From Ruminococcus sp. (GTDB lineage: Bacteria; Bacillota; Clostridia; Oscillospirales; Ruminococcaceae), in contig NZ_JAFUAG010000025.1 in assembly GCF_017464355.1 (NCBI RefSeq), forward strand, positions 1 through 32,177: a stretch of 32,177 bases of DNA. Direction: 5' to 3'. The notes beneath the pieces were generated by a model, which did not search any database, had not been told where the DNA came from, and saw nothing but the letters and a program-made list of their open reading frames with translations. The position numbers and the translations under genes are program-made. Below, in pieces: positions 8,042 through 14,657 of this stretch. Each line of letters starts with the position of its first letter. Positions within the stretch are counted from its first letter, which is position 1.

Positions 8042-8065
8042 CTTTGTATCCAATGGAGACAAAGT
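8041..8065. promoter_or_regulatory. 25-bp palindrome, copy 1 (parS-like or operator)
   Basis: Half-sites ACTTTGTaTCCA and TGGAgACAAAGT face each other around one central base. A second copy with three changes lies at 10,094-10,118, on the far side of the toxin and ParB genes. The inner core TGTnTCCAnTGGAnACA resembles the general parS sequence TGTTTCACGTGAAACA with one extra base pair. Binding by the ParB-like protein is inference. Confidence 0.6.
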
Positions 8066-8096
8066 AATCTGAATAACACATTTTTTGAAATACATC

Positions 8097-8125
8097 TTGA
8101 CAAAATCAACAATATAGGTTATAAT
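8097..8125 (+). promoter_or_regulatory. Consensus promoter of the toxI antitoxin RNA
   Basis: TTGACA (8097-8102) and TATAAT (8120-8125) with a 17-base spacer, a perfect sigma-A consensus. Transcription should start near 8132, about 45 bases before the first antitoxin repeat. Such a strong promoter fits the need for antitoxin RNA in excess over toxin. Confidence 0.85.
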
Positions 8126-8176
8126 ATAGATGGAGATAAGTTAAACTTATCGTATGGAAGCTATTTTGTTTCTGTA

Positions 8177-8278
8177 AAGAGTGGTGAGTCCTACCGTAAG
8201 TGGAAACTATAAGAGTGGTGAGTCCTACCGTAAGTGGAAACCATAAGAGTGGTGAGTCCTACCGTAAGTGGAAACTAT
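8177..8278 (+). repeat. Three tandem 34-bp antitoxin repeats
   Basis: Units lie at 8177-8210, 8211-8244 and 8245-8278. They are identical except for one T-to-C change near the end of unit 2. There are no spacers, so this is not a CRISPR array. The length equals that reported for some Firmicutes ToxI repeats. Confidence 0.95.
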
Positions 8279-8283
8279 TCAAA

Positions 8284-8315
8284 AAAAAAGCTACGGATTT
8301 CTCCGTAGCTTTTTT
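8284..8315 (+). terminator. Terminator between antitoxin repeats and toxin gene
   Basis: GCTACGGA (8290-8297) pairs with TCCGTAGC (8302-8309) over a TTTC loop, flanked by A9 on the left and T6 on the right. It is placed 17 bases before the toxin start, as in toxIN loci, where it limits toxin expression to read-through. Confidence 0.9.
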
Positions 8316-8331
8316 ATTAAAGGAGAACATT

Positions 8332-9003
8332 ATGAAACAAAAACGATTAATGTTTTATCATATTGACATGAAATATATAAGAAATTTAGCACAAAAAGAT
8401 GATATAGTAAGGTCAGTCTCTCCACAGCGAGGAAAAGAAAACCGACCTTTTGTTGGAATTGTTGTTATCTGTAAGGAAAAGAAATACTGTATCCCTCTTA
8501 GTTCTCCAAAGCCAAAGCATTATCAAATGAAAGTTAAACGTGATCTCTTAAAGATAATGCAGAATGACAAAATAATTGGCATTTTGAACTTTAATAGTAT
8601 GATACCTGTTGATGATACGCTCATTAAACCCATTAATTTGCAGATTAATAGTACCGATACCCCAGATGTAAAGCATTACAAAAACATGACAAAAAAACAG
8701 CTGAGTTGGTGTCAAAAAAATCAAGATCTAATTGTACATAAAGCCAATCAACTATATAATCTTGTTACTGAACGTCCAAAGGATTCCATAGATCTTACAA
8801 AACGCTGCTGCGACTTCAAAAAGCTGGAGACTGTTCTCCAGAAGTACATATCAAAAAAAGCTGAGAGGGTTGAAGATAAAGAAGCCCTATCTCAGCCCAA
8901 AGATGTACGAGGTTTCATAAAAAAGAAGGCTCAGGAAATATCCAAACAGCCGCATAAAGAGCAGCCTTCAAAGGACAAAGATAAAAACAGCCAATCTCGA
9001 TAA
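8332..9003 (+). CDS. toxN: ToxN/AbiQ-family endoribonuclease toxin (type III toxin-antitoxin)
   Basis: The ATG at 8332 follows AGGAG at 8321-8325; a longer upstream frame runs through the repeats and terminator and is not used. The 223-residue product matches the ToxN/AbiQ pattern: an opening FYHIDMKYIRNL, RPFVGIVV (38-45), CIPLSSPKPKH (53-63), IIGILNFNSMIPV (81-93), then the helical KKQLSWCQKNQDLI and KANQLYNLV. S57, S58 and K60 sit where ToxN has its Thr-Ser-x-Lys catalytic residues. Known members are about 170-185 residues; this one has an extra Lys/Gln-rich tail (about 175-223) of unknown purpose. The family cleaves mRNA at A-rich sites and causes growth arrest or phage abortive infection; here it may also stabilise the element. 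Confidence 0.88.
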   Translation: MKQKRLMFYHIDMKYIRNLAQKDDIVRSVSPQRGKENRPFVGIVVICKEKKYCIPLSSPKPKHYQMKVKRDLLKIMQNDKIIGILNFNSMIPVDDTLIKPINLQINSTDTPDVKHYKNMTKKQLSWCQKNQDLIVHKANQLYNLVTERPKDSIDLTKRCCDFKKLETVLQKYISKKAERVEDKEALSQPKDVRGFIKKKAQEISKQPHKEQPSKDKDKNSQSR

Positions 9004-9022
9004 TCTAACCCCCTATAAATCA

Positions 9023-9061
9023 AATCAGACCTCCGAAGTAATTCGGGGGTCTGATTATTTT
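9023..9061 (+). terminator. Terminator of the toxin gene
   Basis: A 15-bp stem (9023-9037 with 9042-9056, one G-U pair) closes a GTAA loop and is followed by ATTTT. It lies 20 bases after the toxin stop codon. Confidence 0.9.
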
Positions 9062-9122
9062 GCTCTCAGGCTGCGAGAATTGCCGCATATAGCATTTACT
9101 GTGTGGGGGACGATACCTTTCC

Positions 9123-9160
9123 AGCACAAGCAATAAACGCTTACAGAGCGTTCCTGTGCT
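9123..9160 (-). other. Hairpin downstream of parB-like gene
   Basis: Outer arms AGCACA/TGTGCT and inner arms AACGCT/AGCGTT form a two-part stem with a TACAG loop, right after the stop codon of the minus-strand ParB-like gene. A T-tract is lacking, so it may be a weak terminator or mRNA 3'-end protector. Confidence 0.4.
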
Positions 9161-9163
9161 TAT

Positions 9164-9898
9164 CTATACACCATCGCTGCATATCTGATGAGCTGCTTTC
9201 ATATCTATTTTGTATTCATCAAGCAGTGCTGCTATGTTTATCTGACTTTCCTCGTCAGTATATGATAATTCAACGCCAGCTCTGAGCGAGAGTGTTCCTT
9301 CATCAACAAAAGGCTTTATTTCAGGGATCAGCTTATCAATACGGATAAGTCTGGCGATTGTTGCTCTACCCATGCCGTATTCCTCACCGATTTCCTTGTT
9401 AGTGTCTGTCGGCTGTTCATCAACATCAGCATTCGGGTCTTCAAGCAGCGCAAGTTCACGCTTAATGTCATTTCGCTTTCCCTGAGAAAACATTTCGCTG
9501 TGGCGCATTGAGATAACAGCTGCCTGTTCTGATACTTTGAGATTATCAAAGCCACGCTGTATGAGATTACTCTCAACAACATATATTTCGGCTTCGTTTT
9601 CGGTCAGGTCGTTTTTGATTATTGCAGGTACGGCACTTTTTCCCGCTAATTTAGATGCATTCCATCTATTATGTCCGATGAGTATCTCGTACTTATCTCC
9701 AGTCGGCTGAACGATTATCGGTATAAGAACACCATTAGTTCTTATACTCTCAACCATGTCTTCAAGTCTTTCACCGTCGTACAGCGAAAATTTGTGATTA
9801 TGGTACGGTATAAGGTTATCACAAGGTATCTGTACTATCTGTGCATCTCCAATAGTTGGGGTACTCAGCATTTCATTAAGATTAAATGCAGCAGCCAT
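9164..9898 (-). CDS. ParB/Spo0J-like partition protein of the mobile element
   Basis: The start is the ATG at 9898, because AGGAAGG lies 8 bases before it and the product then opens MAAAFNLNEMLS, a typical beginning of element-borne ParB proteins. The 244 residues contain the ParB N-terminal nuclease-like domain: IPCDNLIPYHNHKFSLYDGE, then MVESIRTNGVLIPIIVQP and EILIGHNRWNASKLAG. EAEIYVVESNLIQRGFDNLKVSEQAA follows in pieces, and then the helix-turn-helix (NKEIGEEYGMGRATIARL). The end is short (IDMKAAHQICSDGV), so the C-terminal dimerisation region may be trimmed. No ParA is present, which is common in integrative elements. It could bind the flanking palindromes at 8041 and 10,094. Confidence 0.85.
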   Translation of the reverse strand: MAAAFNLNEMLSTPTIGDAQIVQIPCDNLIPYHNHKFSLYDGERLEDMVESIRTNGVLIPIIVQPTGDKYEILIGHNRWNASKLAGKSAVPAIIKNDLTENEAEIYVVESNLIQRGFDNLKVSEQAAVISMRHSEMFSQGKRNDIKRELALLEDPNADVDEQPTDTNKEIGEEYGMGRATIARLIRIDKLIPEIKPFVDEGTLSLRAGVELSYTDEESQINIAALLDEYKIDMKAAHQICSDGV

Positions 9899-9945
9899 GT
9901 CATTATCCTTCCTTTCAGTTATTTCTGTCCGTTCCACTTCATAGC

Positions 9946-10065
9946 TTACTCCTCGAACCTTTCTACTATCATCATAATTATATATATGAATGTTAAGCAG
10001 CCTGCTGTTGCAGCAATACCTGCAATTATTCCGATAACTCTTTTTGCTGATTCTACAAAATTCAT
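9946..10065 (-). CDS. 39-residue single-pass membrane peptide upstream of parB
   Basis: This small gene has an AGGAGG ribosome site eight bases before its ATG. It encodes MNFVESAKRV, then a hydrophobic helix (IIAGIAATAGCLTFIYIIMM) and a charged end VERFEE. Its stop lies 47 bases before the ParB-like start, so the two are probably co-transcribed. I know no family. The good ribosome site and clean membrane topology argue for a real peptide; a membrane role in element maintenance or regulation is possible but unproven. Confidence 0.65.
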   Translation of the reverse strand: MNFVESAKRVIGIIAGIAATAGCLTFIYIIMMIVERFEE

Positions 10066-10093
10066 TACTTATACCTCCTCTGTTTTTCTTTCA

Positions 10094-10118
10094 ACTTTGT
10101 TTCCACTGGATACAAAGT
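10094..10118. promoter_or_regulatory. 25-bp palindrome, copy 2 (parS-like or operator)
   Basis: Half-sites ACTTTGTtTCCA and TGGAtACAAAGT surround one central C. The copy differs from that at 8041 at three positions, two of them outside the fully symmetric bases. It lies 29 bases upstream of the 39-residue peptide gene, so it could also act as that operon's operator. It is the last recognisable element-type sequence before the histidine kinase gene ends at 10,159. Confidence 0.6.
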
Positions 10119-10158
10119 CATCAGGATCGAATTCACGGTTTTTTATTTTATCTTAAAC

Positions 10159-11904
10159 TCAGAAATCAACTTCCGTTTTGAACTCACTTTCCGTGCAGGA
10201 TATCACAAGGTCTGCGCCGTTTGCAAGGGCGGCTCGCTCGGCTATGGCAAGACCCAGGCCGTTTCCGTCGGCATTTGTTCTGGCTTTGTCGCCGCGGACA
10301 AAGGGGCGTTTCAGTTCCTTTGTATCTATCTTTTCTGAAACTGAATTGCTTATCGACATATGCTTTTTATCTATCGCTATCCTGATAGTGCCCTCTTTCG
10401 GGGTATACTTTACAGCGTTTGAGATAAGATTTTCCATGATCGTTTCCATGGCGGTCTTGTCAGCGGTAACTTCGGCATTCCCGCTGACGCTGTACACTAT
10501 CTTTTTCTCATGGAGCAGCAGCGTGTATTTTGCGAGGATATCCTCTGCCATACCGTTCAGCTGTATCTTCTCTTTTGAAAGGCTTTTTCCGCTCATATGA
10601 TTGAGATATAATGTACGGCTGATAAGCTGATCCGTAAAGGAAACATTGTCGAGGATAGAGTTCAGGTACTCTGTCTGTTCCTCTTTGGTGAGCTTGCCGT
10701 TGAGCACATTTTCCGCATAACCGCTTATGGCCATAAGGGGAGTTTTAATGTCGTGGGCGAGGTGGTCTGTCAGGTCACGCTGGTAGTCCTCAAAGGCATA
10801 GCGAGCCTTGTTGCGGACATTCTTCTGCCAGGCCCATAGCAGTGCCGACAGTACCGAAAATGCTGCGAATATGGCTATGCCAAGTCGGTAATAGGTCTCT
10901 GCAACAGTACCCTTAGCAGAGAAATGATAGTACATATTCAGCACACATTCCTCGCCGCCGATATACACAGGTGTACTCATACTGCATTCAAAATCGTCCA
11001 TATCTCCTGAGTATCCCCCTAAGTAGTTCACATCGTCATCGATACCTGCGCTTATTTTTTCGGCATTTGCGTCAAAGCCTTCCCATGCAGTGCCGCTAAA
11101 GTAACAGTGCGAACTTCTGGGGTATATCTCGTCATCGGTGGATTTCGATATCTCGTTCTTACGGAAAGTCACCAGCTCATAATTATCATCATCCAGTTCA
11201 ATGGAGATGTGATCTCCATCGGTAACTATCGATTCATCCGCAGGACCCGACAGGTCATAGGTCTCAAGCAGGATATCTGCTTCGTGAGGGACAAAGGTGC
11301 GTGTCTCCTTATCCACATATGCGCTTTCCATATTCAGCGATACATCGCAGTAAGTGTTCTCCGCAACTTTCCCCGAAAGCTTAAAGTATTCTTCATACAG
11401 CTTCTCTGCTTCGGGGAGATCCGAACGCAGCGGGTCACAGTAGTATGATCCGTTATCTTTGTTTTCTGCTTCGTCAAAGATAAACTGAGCTGTAAATTTT
11501 CCGCGGCTGTCTGCTAAGGTATTGCCCTTTGAGTCCACTATGGCAGACATTGCGTAATTTTCGGGCTTTCCCGAATCAGAACTGATCTCATAAAGATCGG
11601 GATCGTTCATCATGAAATTCGGCAGTTCTGCAAACAGCACATAATAGCGTGTGTACAAACTCATGTATGCCGAAAGCACGCCTATGGGTCTGCCTGCGGT
11701 CTCATTCTGCGAGAGGTATGTGGTGATCTCTCGCGAAGTGTCAGTCATGTACTGGCTGATGTCATCTTTTATATGGTTGTTGAGAAGCTGTCTGAAAATG
11801 TTTGCAAATATCAGGGTGCATACCAGTGATACGCATACAGCCTTTAAAAACAGCTTCGTGAATGTTGTCCTAACGGGCATATGATCTTTTCTGTTTCTTT
11901 TCAT
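10159..11904 (-). CDS. Sensor histidine kinase of a two-component system
   Basis: The ATG at 11,904 follows AAAGGAGGG and lies 13 bases after the regulator's stop; a longer frame overlaps the regulator gene without a ribosome site. The 581-residue protein has a first membrane helix (about 20-40), a large extracytoplasmic sensor region of about 300 residues rich in Asp, Glu and Tyr, and a second helix (about 340-360). The HisKA H-box HDIKTPL has its His near residue 384. The N-box ENLISNAVKY is near 491-500 and the G-box DGNGLGLAI near 546. The protein ends at the normal place (FKTEVDF). It should phosphorylate the regulator encoded just upstream; the signal is unknown. The mobile block begins right after its stop codon. 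Confidence 0.9.
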   Translation of the reverse strand: MKRNRKDHMPVRTTFTKLFLKAVCVSLVCTLIFANIFRQLLNNHIKDDISQYMTDTSREITTYLSQNETAGRPIGVLSAYMSLYTRYYVLFAELPNFMMNDPDLYEISSDSGKPENYAMSAIVDSKGNTLADSRGKFTAQFIFDEAENKDNGSYYCDPLRSDLPEAEKLYEEYFKLSGKVAENTYCDVSLNMESAYVDKETRTFVPHEADILLETYDLSGPADESIVTDGDHISIELDDDNYELVTFRKNEISKSTDDEIYPRSSHCYFSGTAWEGFDANAEKISAGIDDDVNYLGGYSGDMDDFECSMSTPVYIGGEECVLNMYYHFSAKGTVAETYYRLGIAIFAAFSVLSALLWAWQKNVRNKARYAFEDYQRDLTDHLAHDIKTPLMAISGYAENVLNGKLTKEEQTEYLNSILDNVSFTDQLISRTLYLNHMSGKSLSKEKIQLNGMAEDILAKYTLLLHEKKIVYSVSGNAEVTADKTAMETIMENLISNAVKYTPKEGTIRIAIDKKHMSISNSVSEKIDTKELKRPFVRGDKARTNADGNGLGLAIAERAALANGADLVISCTESEFKTEVDF

Positions 11905-11917
11905 AATGCTCCCTCCT

Positions 11918-12583
11918 TTATTTCTCCGTGAGCTTATACCCTCTGCCGAATACTGTATGTATCTGAGCCCCTGCACTGCCGAGGGCTTTCCGCAGACGCT
12001 TCACATGGTTGTCCACCACACGGTCAACTCCGAAATAATCATCGCCCCACACCTTGTTCAGCAGCGTGTCACGGTCGATGACCCAGCCCTCATGCTCCAT
12101 CATATAATAAAGAATGGCAAAGCCTTTGGGTGTCAGCTCCACCTCCTGCCCGTTCACACAGCTGGTGAGTTTCTTTGTATCCAGGGTTATGGCGCCGCAG
12201 GTAAGCACAGTGTCAGCCTGCTCCGTCCGCTTGACCATAGCACAGCATTTCGCATACAGCGCCGACAGCAGGAAAGGCTTCACGATATAGTCATCACAGC
12301 CCAGGGCATAACCGTGGAGGATATCCTCCTCCCGCCCCTTAGCCGTGATAAAGATAACAGGAATATCGCTGTTTTTGCGGATAGCACGGCATATGGTAAA
12401 GCCGTCAGCCCCCGGCAGCATGATATCCAGCAGCACCAGGGAATATCCGCTGATACCTTTTTCTGCCAGTTCAAGCGCCGCACGGCCGTCCTGTACAGAA
12501 GTTATCTCAGCACCCTGATCGCTGAAATATTTCTCTGTCACCCTGCATATCTGACGGTCGTCCTCCACCAGAAGTATCTTCAT
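11918..12583 (-). CDS. OmpR/PhoB-family response regulator
   Basis: The 221-residue protein has a receiver domain (1-115) with the acidic pair D8-D9, phospho-acceptor D53 in LVLLDIMLPG, T80 and K102 in IVKPF. A winged-helix DNA-binding domain (about 125-221) carries ELTPKGFAILYYM and DNHVKRLRKAL and ends HTVFGRGYKL. All key residues are present, so it should be active. AAAGGAGGTG precedes the ATG. It is the first gene of a two-gene unit with the histidine kinase. Targets are unknown; this kinase-regulator type in Firmicutes often controls envelope stress or peptide resistance. Confidence 0.93.
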   Translation of the reverse strand: MKILLVEDDRQICRVTEKYFSDQGAEITSVQDGRAALELAEKGISGYSLVLLDIMLPGADGFTICRAIRKNSDIPVIFITAKGREEDILHGYALGCDDYIVKPFLLSALYAKCCAMVKRTEQADTVLTCGAITLDTKKLTSCVNGQEVELTPKGFAILYYMMEHEGWVIDRDTLLNKVWGDDYFGVDRVVDNHVKRLRKALGSAGAQIHTVFGRGYKLTEK

Positions 12584-12611
12584 CGCTTCGCACCTCCTTT
12601 TCTATGTTTTT

Positions 12612-12631
12612 ATTATAACACTAAGTTGTGT
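12612..12631 (-). promoter_or_regulatory. Possible promoter and operator of the two-component operon
   Basis: A perfect TATAAT (12,612-12,617) lies about 30 bases before the regulator start. Just upstream is the imperfect palindrome ACACaacttaGTGT (12,618-12,631). No convincing -35 box is seen, which would fit activation by a bound regulator. Assignment is tentative. Confidence 0.4.
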
Positions 12632-12751
12632 CATTTGTATATCATTTCGGGTCTGTTTTTGTATTCTTTCGGATATATATTGCGGGGAAGGACAATGGCA
12701 CATGAAAAAGCCCTGAGAGACCCTTGCGGTTCCCTGGGCTTAAGGTGTTAT

Positions 12752-13435
12752 TCAGTTATCAGAGAAATGTACAAGATCGTAGGGGGAGTAGGGTTCGTTT
12801 TGCAGGTCGCTGTCGGCCAGACCGAGCCTTTTTGCGACTGCACCTGCCTCAAAGCACCAGTAGCCATAGTACAGGTCATCATCTGTGATCTTGTGAGTAT
12901 CATACCATGAGCTTTCCTGACTTCCCTTATACCAGCCCCGCAGATATTTTATCAAAGCCTCTCTGTCATTCTCCCTGATACACCTTACCAGCTTTTTGTA
13001 GGAGCGCGGGAAGGATATCACACTGGGGTCGAACTGACTTTCAGCGCCCAGAAGTACAAAATCAATAAGATAATCATATGTATCGCTTTCCATCAATTTT
13101 TTTCTTATTTTTTCAAGTTTTGCGCTGTCAAGCCCAAGAAGATAAGCCAATGATGCAAACCAAAGATTATATTCATATATACCACCTTCCCATGATTCGC
13201 AAAACATATCTATCATGTCTTCAAATTCCGACTTGATAACATCTAAAGAATCACCTCTTGAATATCTCGCAATAATGACACCAAATTTTATCAGGAGTAT
13301 CTCATCTTTTATTGAATCAATTCTATCTTCTTCAATTTCGCCATCTGCAAGGCTGTCCTCAAACATCTGAATGTCTTCAAGCTCCTCCTCTATAAAAGTA
13401 TCAAAGTATTCCTTTGTACGAAGAGTATCTCTCAT
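12752..13435 (-). CDS. PoNi-like (DUF1911) immunity protein, orphan
   Basis: The 227-residue protein is soluble, acidic and all-helical. Its C-terminal part has the DUF1911 signature: WYDTHKITDDDLYYGYW, then CFEAGAVAKRLGL and YSPYDLVHF at the end. The N-terminal half (RTKEYFDTFIEEELEDI) fits the paired DUF1910 region. PoNi proteins neutralise PoNe-type DNase toxins delivered by type VI, type VII or contact systems. No PoNe toxin or secretion gene is nearby, so this looks like an orphan immunity gene protecting against neighbours. AGGAGG precedes the ATG. It has its own promoter with a perfect palindrome. The assignment rests on motif recognition. Confidence 0.75.
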   Translation of the reverse strand: MRDTLRTKEYFDTFIEEELEDIQMFEDSLADGEIEEDRIDSIKDEILLIKFGVIIARYSRGDSLDVIKSEFEDMIDMFCESWEGGIYEYNLWFASLAYLLGLDSAKLEKIRKKLMESDTYDYLIDFVLLGAESQFDPSVISFPRSYKKLVRCIRENDREALIKYLRGWYKGSQESSWYDTHKITDDDLYYGYWCFEAGAVAKRLGLADSDLQNEPYSPYDLVHFSDN

Positions 13436-13515
13436 ATCCGTGACCTCCTGTTCTTATATCAGCTGTATGATCTCAATGCTGCGCAGAACTTTGTCCGCCT
13501 GTGACCATTTGTTCC

Positions 13516-13544
13516 ATTATAGCATAACTCAGCTGAGTTTTCAA
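13516..13544 (-). promoter_or_regulatory. Promoter with embedded palindrome for the PoNi-like gene
   Basis: TTGAAA (13,539-13,544) and TATAAT (13,516-13,521) have a 17-base spacer. The perfect 14-bp palindrome AACTCAGCTGAGTT (13,526-13,539) fills most of the spacer, an ideal place for a repressor. A leader of about 75 bases follows. Confidence 0.75.
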
Positions 13545-13706
13545 GTAACATGGAAAAACAGCTCACGGTTTGTATCAAGTATTCTGACATTGTAAGCGCT
13601 TACGCCGTACTCACTTGCAGATAACTATGCAAAAATCAAGGCGGATACCGACCCGATATCAGGAGAAACAACTCCGCCGCTGACAAAAGGAACTTATAAT
13701 ATCAAA

Positions 13707-13821
13707 GCCCCCACCACGCGCTGTGCATGGTGAGGGCAATAGTGAACTATAATAATTTTTAACGCTTATCCCGACCGCGGCCGCAAAAAAGCAAAGCTTC
13801 TGCGGACGGCCTGAGGGGATA
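13707..13821. other. Gene-free stretch with two hairpins, one a likely terminator of the DUF2798-like gene
   Basis: The stretch 13,545-13,844 has no credible gene. One hairpin (13,707-13,737) pairs GCCC and CACCA with TGGTG and GGGC. A longer one (13,767-13,821) is closed by TATCCC/GGGATA with GC-rich inner arms. It lies just past the minus-strand stop at 13,845 and is probably its terminator. Bases 13,598-13,733 hold a short open frame (SLADNYAKIKADTDP) that looks like a gene remnant. Confidence 0.45.
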
Positions 13822-13844
13822 CCCTTATGTCGTTAACTATAGCA

Positions 13845-14417
13845 TTATGCCGATACCTTTTCAGCCTTTGCTTCATTGTCCGACCTGCTCATGGCCGCCT
13901 TGAAGAGCGTCCTGATAAGGGGCTGTATAAAGAAAAGCTGTGAGAAAAACGCAAAGGGGAAATTATAGCACACAAGCTTCAGCCAGTTGGCCAGCAGTGT
14001 GAACAGGTCGAAGCCTGCATAATAGGGATAGTAAAGTATGGCCGCAAGAAAGCTCATGGCAGGGCACATTATACCTACTGTGGCGCATATTATGGCAGTT
14101 TCAAACAGAACAGGGTGAGTATCCCTCGGGTCGAATACCTTGCAGGCCAGCCTGAAGGAAAGGGGACTGCCCACTGTTACCTCCAGTGTGTAGGCCAGTA
14201 TGAACTCGGTAATGACCACTGCCCATATCGGCAGGTTTCTCCCCAGCATATAGATACCGCCCATGGCATTTACCGCCCCGAGGACGCTGTCTTTTCCCGT
14301 CACATTCATAAGGGTCGCCCCGTTCACGACATATATGCTGTAGAAAACATAGGCGTGTACTGTTACGATGACTGTCATTAGTGCAAACATCATTCTTTGC
14401 AGCTGTGTTCTTGGCAT
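13845..14417 (-). CDS. Four-helix membrane protein, DUF2798-like
   Basis: The ATG at 14,417 follows AGGAGGAA, which excludes a longer upstream frame. The 190-residue protein has four hydrophobic segments in two similar pairs, each pair opening with a basic stretch (QLQRMMFALM and VLFETAIICAT). This duplicated layout resembles DUF2798 proteins of Firmicutes, whose role is unknown. The C-terminal end is charged and cytoplasmic (SRSDNEAKAEK). It stands alone behind its own promoter. The family call is by pattern only. Confidence 0.6.
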   Translation of the reverse strand: MPRTQLQRMMFALMTVIVTVHAYVFYSIYVVNGATLMNVTGKDSVLGAVNAMGGIYMLGRNLPIWAVVITEFILAYTLEVTVGSPLSFRLACKVFDPRDTHPVLFETAIICATVGIMCPAMSFLAAILYYPYYAGFDLFTLLANWLKLVCYNFPFAFFSQLFFIQPLIRTLFKAAMSRSDNEAKAEKVSA

Positions 14418-14548
14418 GGTATGATTCCTCCTGAAAGCGCAAAAAACACGCAGCATACCTGTATCCCGACCAAAATTTGCATTCCGTGATCAGACTTATG
14501 TACAGGTGTACCGCGTGTGTCATTGCATAGTATTTTTTTAACTTTGAT

Positions 14549-14577
14549 ATTATACCTTATATTTTCAGTAAATTCAA
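14549..14577 (-). promoter_or_regulatory. Promoter of the DUF2798-like gene
   Basis: TTGAAT (14,572-14,577) and TATAAT (14,549-14,554) with a 17-base spacer. It gives a leader of about 125 bases; ACCTGTA and TACAGGT within that leader could pair over a long distance. Confidence 0.65.
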
Positions 14578-14657
14578 GAGGCAGGAGAAAAATTCTACCT
14601 CAGGCGCATAGGGGTATGCGGGATTTTGAATATTTTTGTGCTTATCCCCCAACATTC

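Larger units (their letters stand above)
8132..8315 (+). ncRNA. toxI: ToxI-type antitoxin RNA of a type III toxin-antitoxin locus
   Basis: The predicted transcript runs from the promoter at 8097-8125 to the terminator ending near 8315, about 185 nt. It contains three tandem 34-nt units and no open frame with a ribosome site. Each unit has GGTGA...CTACC...AAGTG in the same order as the published ToxI pseudoknot repeat of Pectobacterium (GGTGA...CTACC...AAGTG, recalled from memory). GGT/ACC can form the first short stem. In type III systems the toxin cuts the precursor into single repeats, which then fold and hold the toxin in a closed ring. Read-through of the terminator would give the toxin mRNA. 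The start site and the exact processed ends are inferred. Confidence 0.85.

Noticed and set aside
8041-8065. Palindrome after the helicase stop read as a simple terminator
   Set aside because: The T-tract comes too late, and a near-identical copy exists 2 kb away in a promoter-like position, so a protein-binding site is more likely.
8177-8278. Tandem 34-bp repeats taken as a CRISPR array or as plasmid iterons
   Set aside because: There are no spacers between units, and the promoter, terminator and following ToxN-like gene fit a type III antitoxin RNA much better.
8200-8331. Upstream extension of the toxin reading frame
   Set aside because: It would translate the antitoxin repeats and terminator; the ATG at 8332 has a proper ribosome site.
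13598-13733. Short open frame reading SLADNYAKIKADTDP
   Set aside because: It has no start or ribosome site and is interrupted upstream; at most a remnant of a lost gene.
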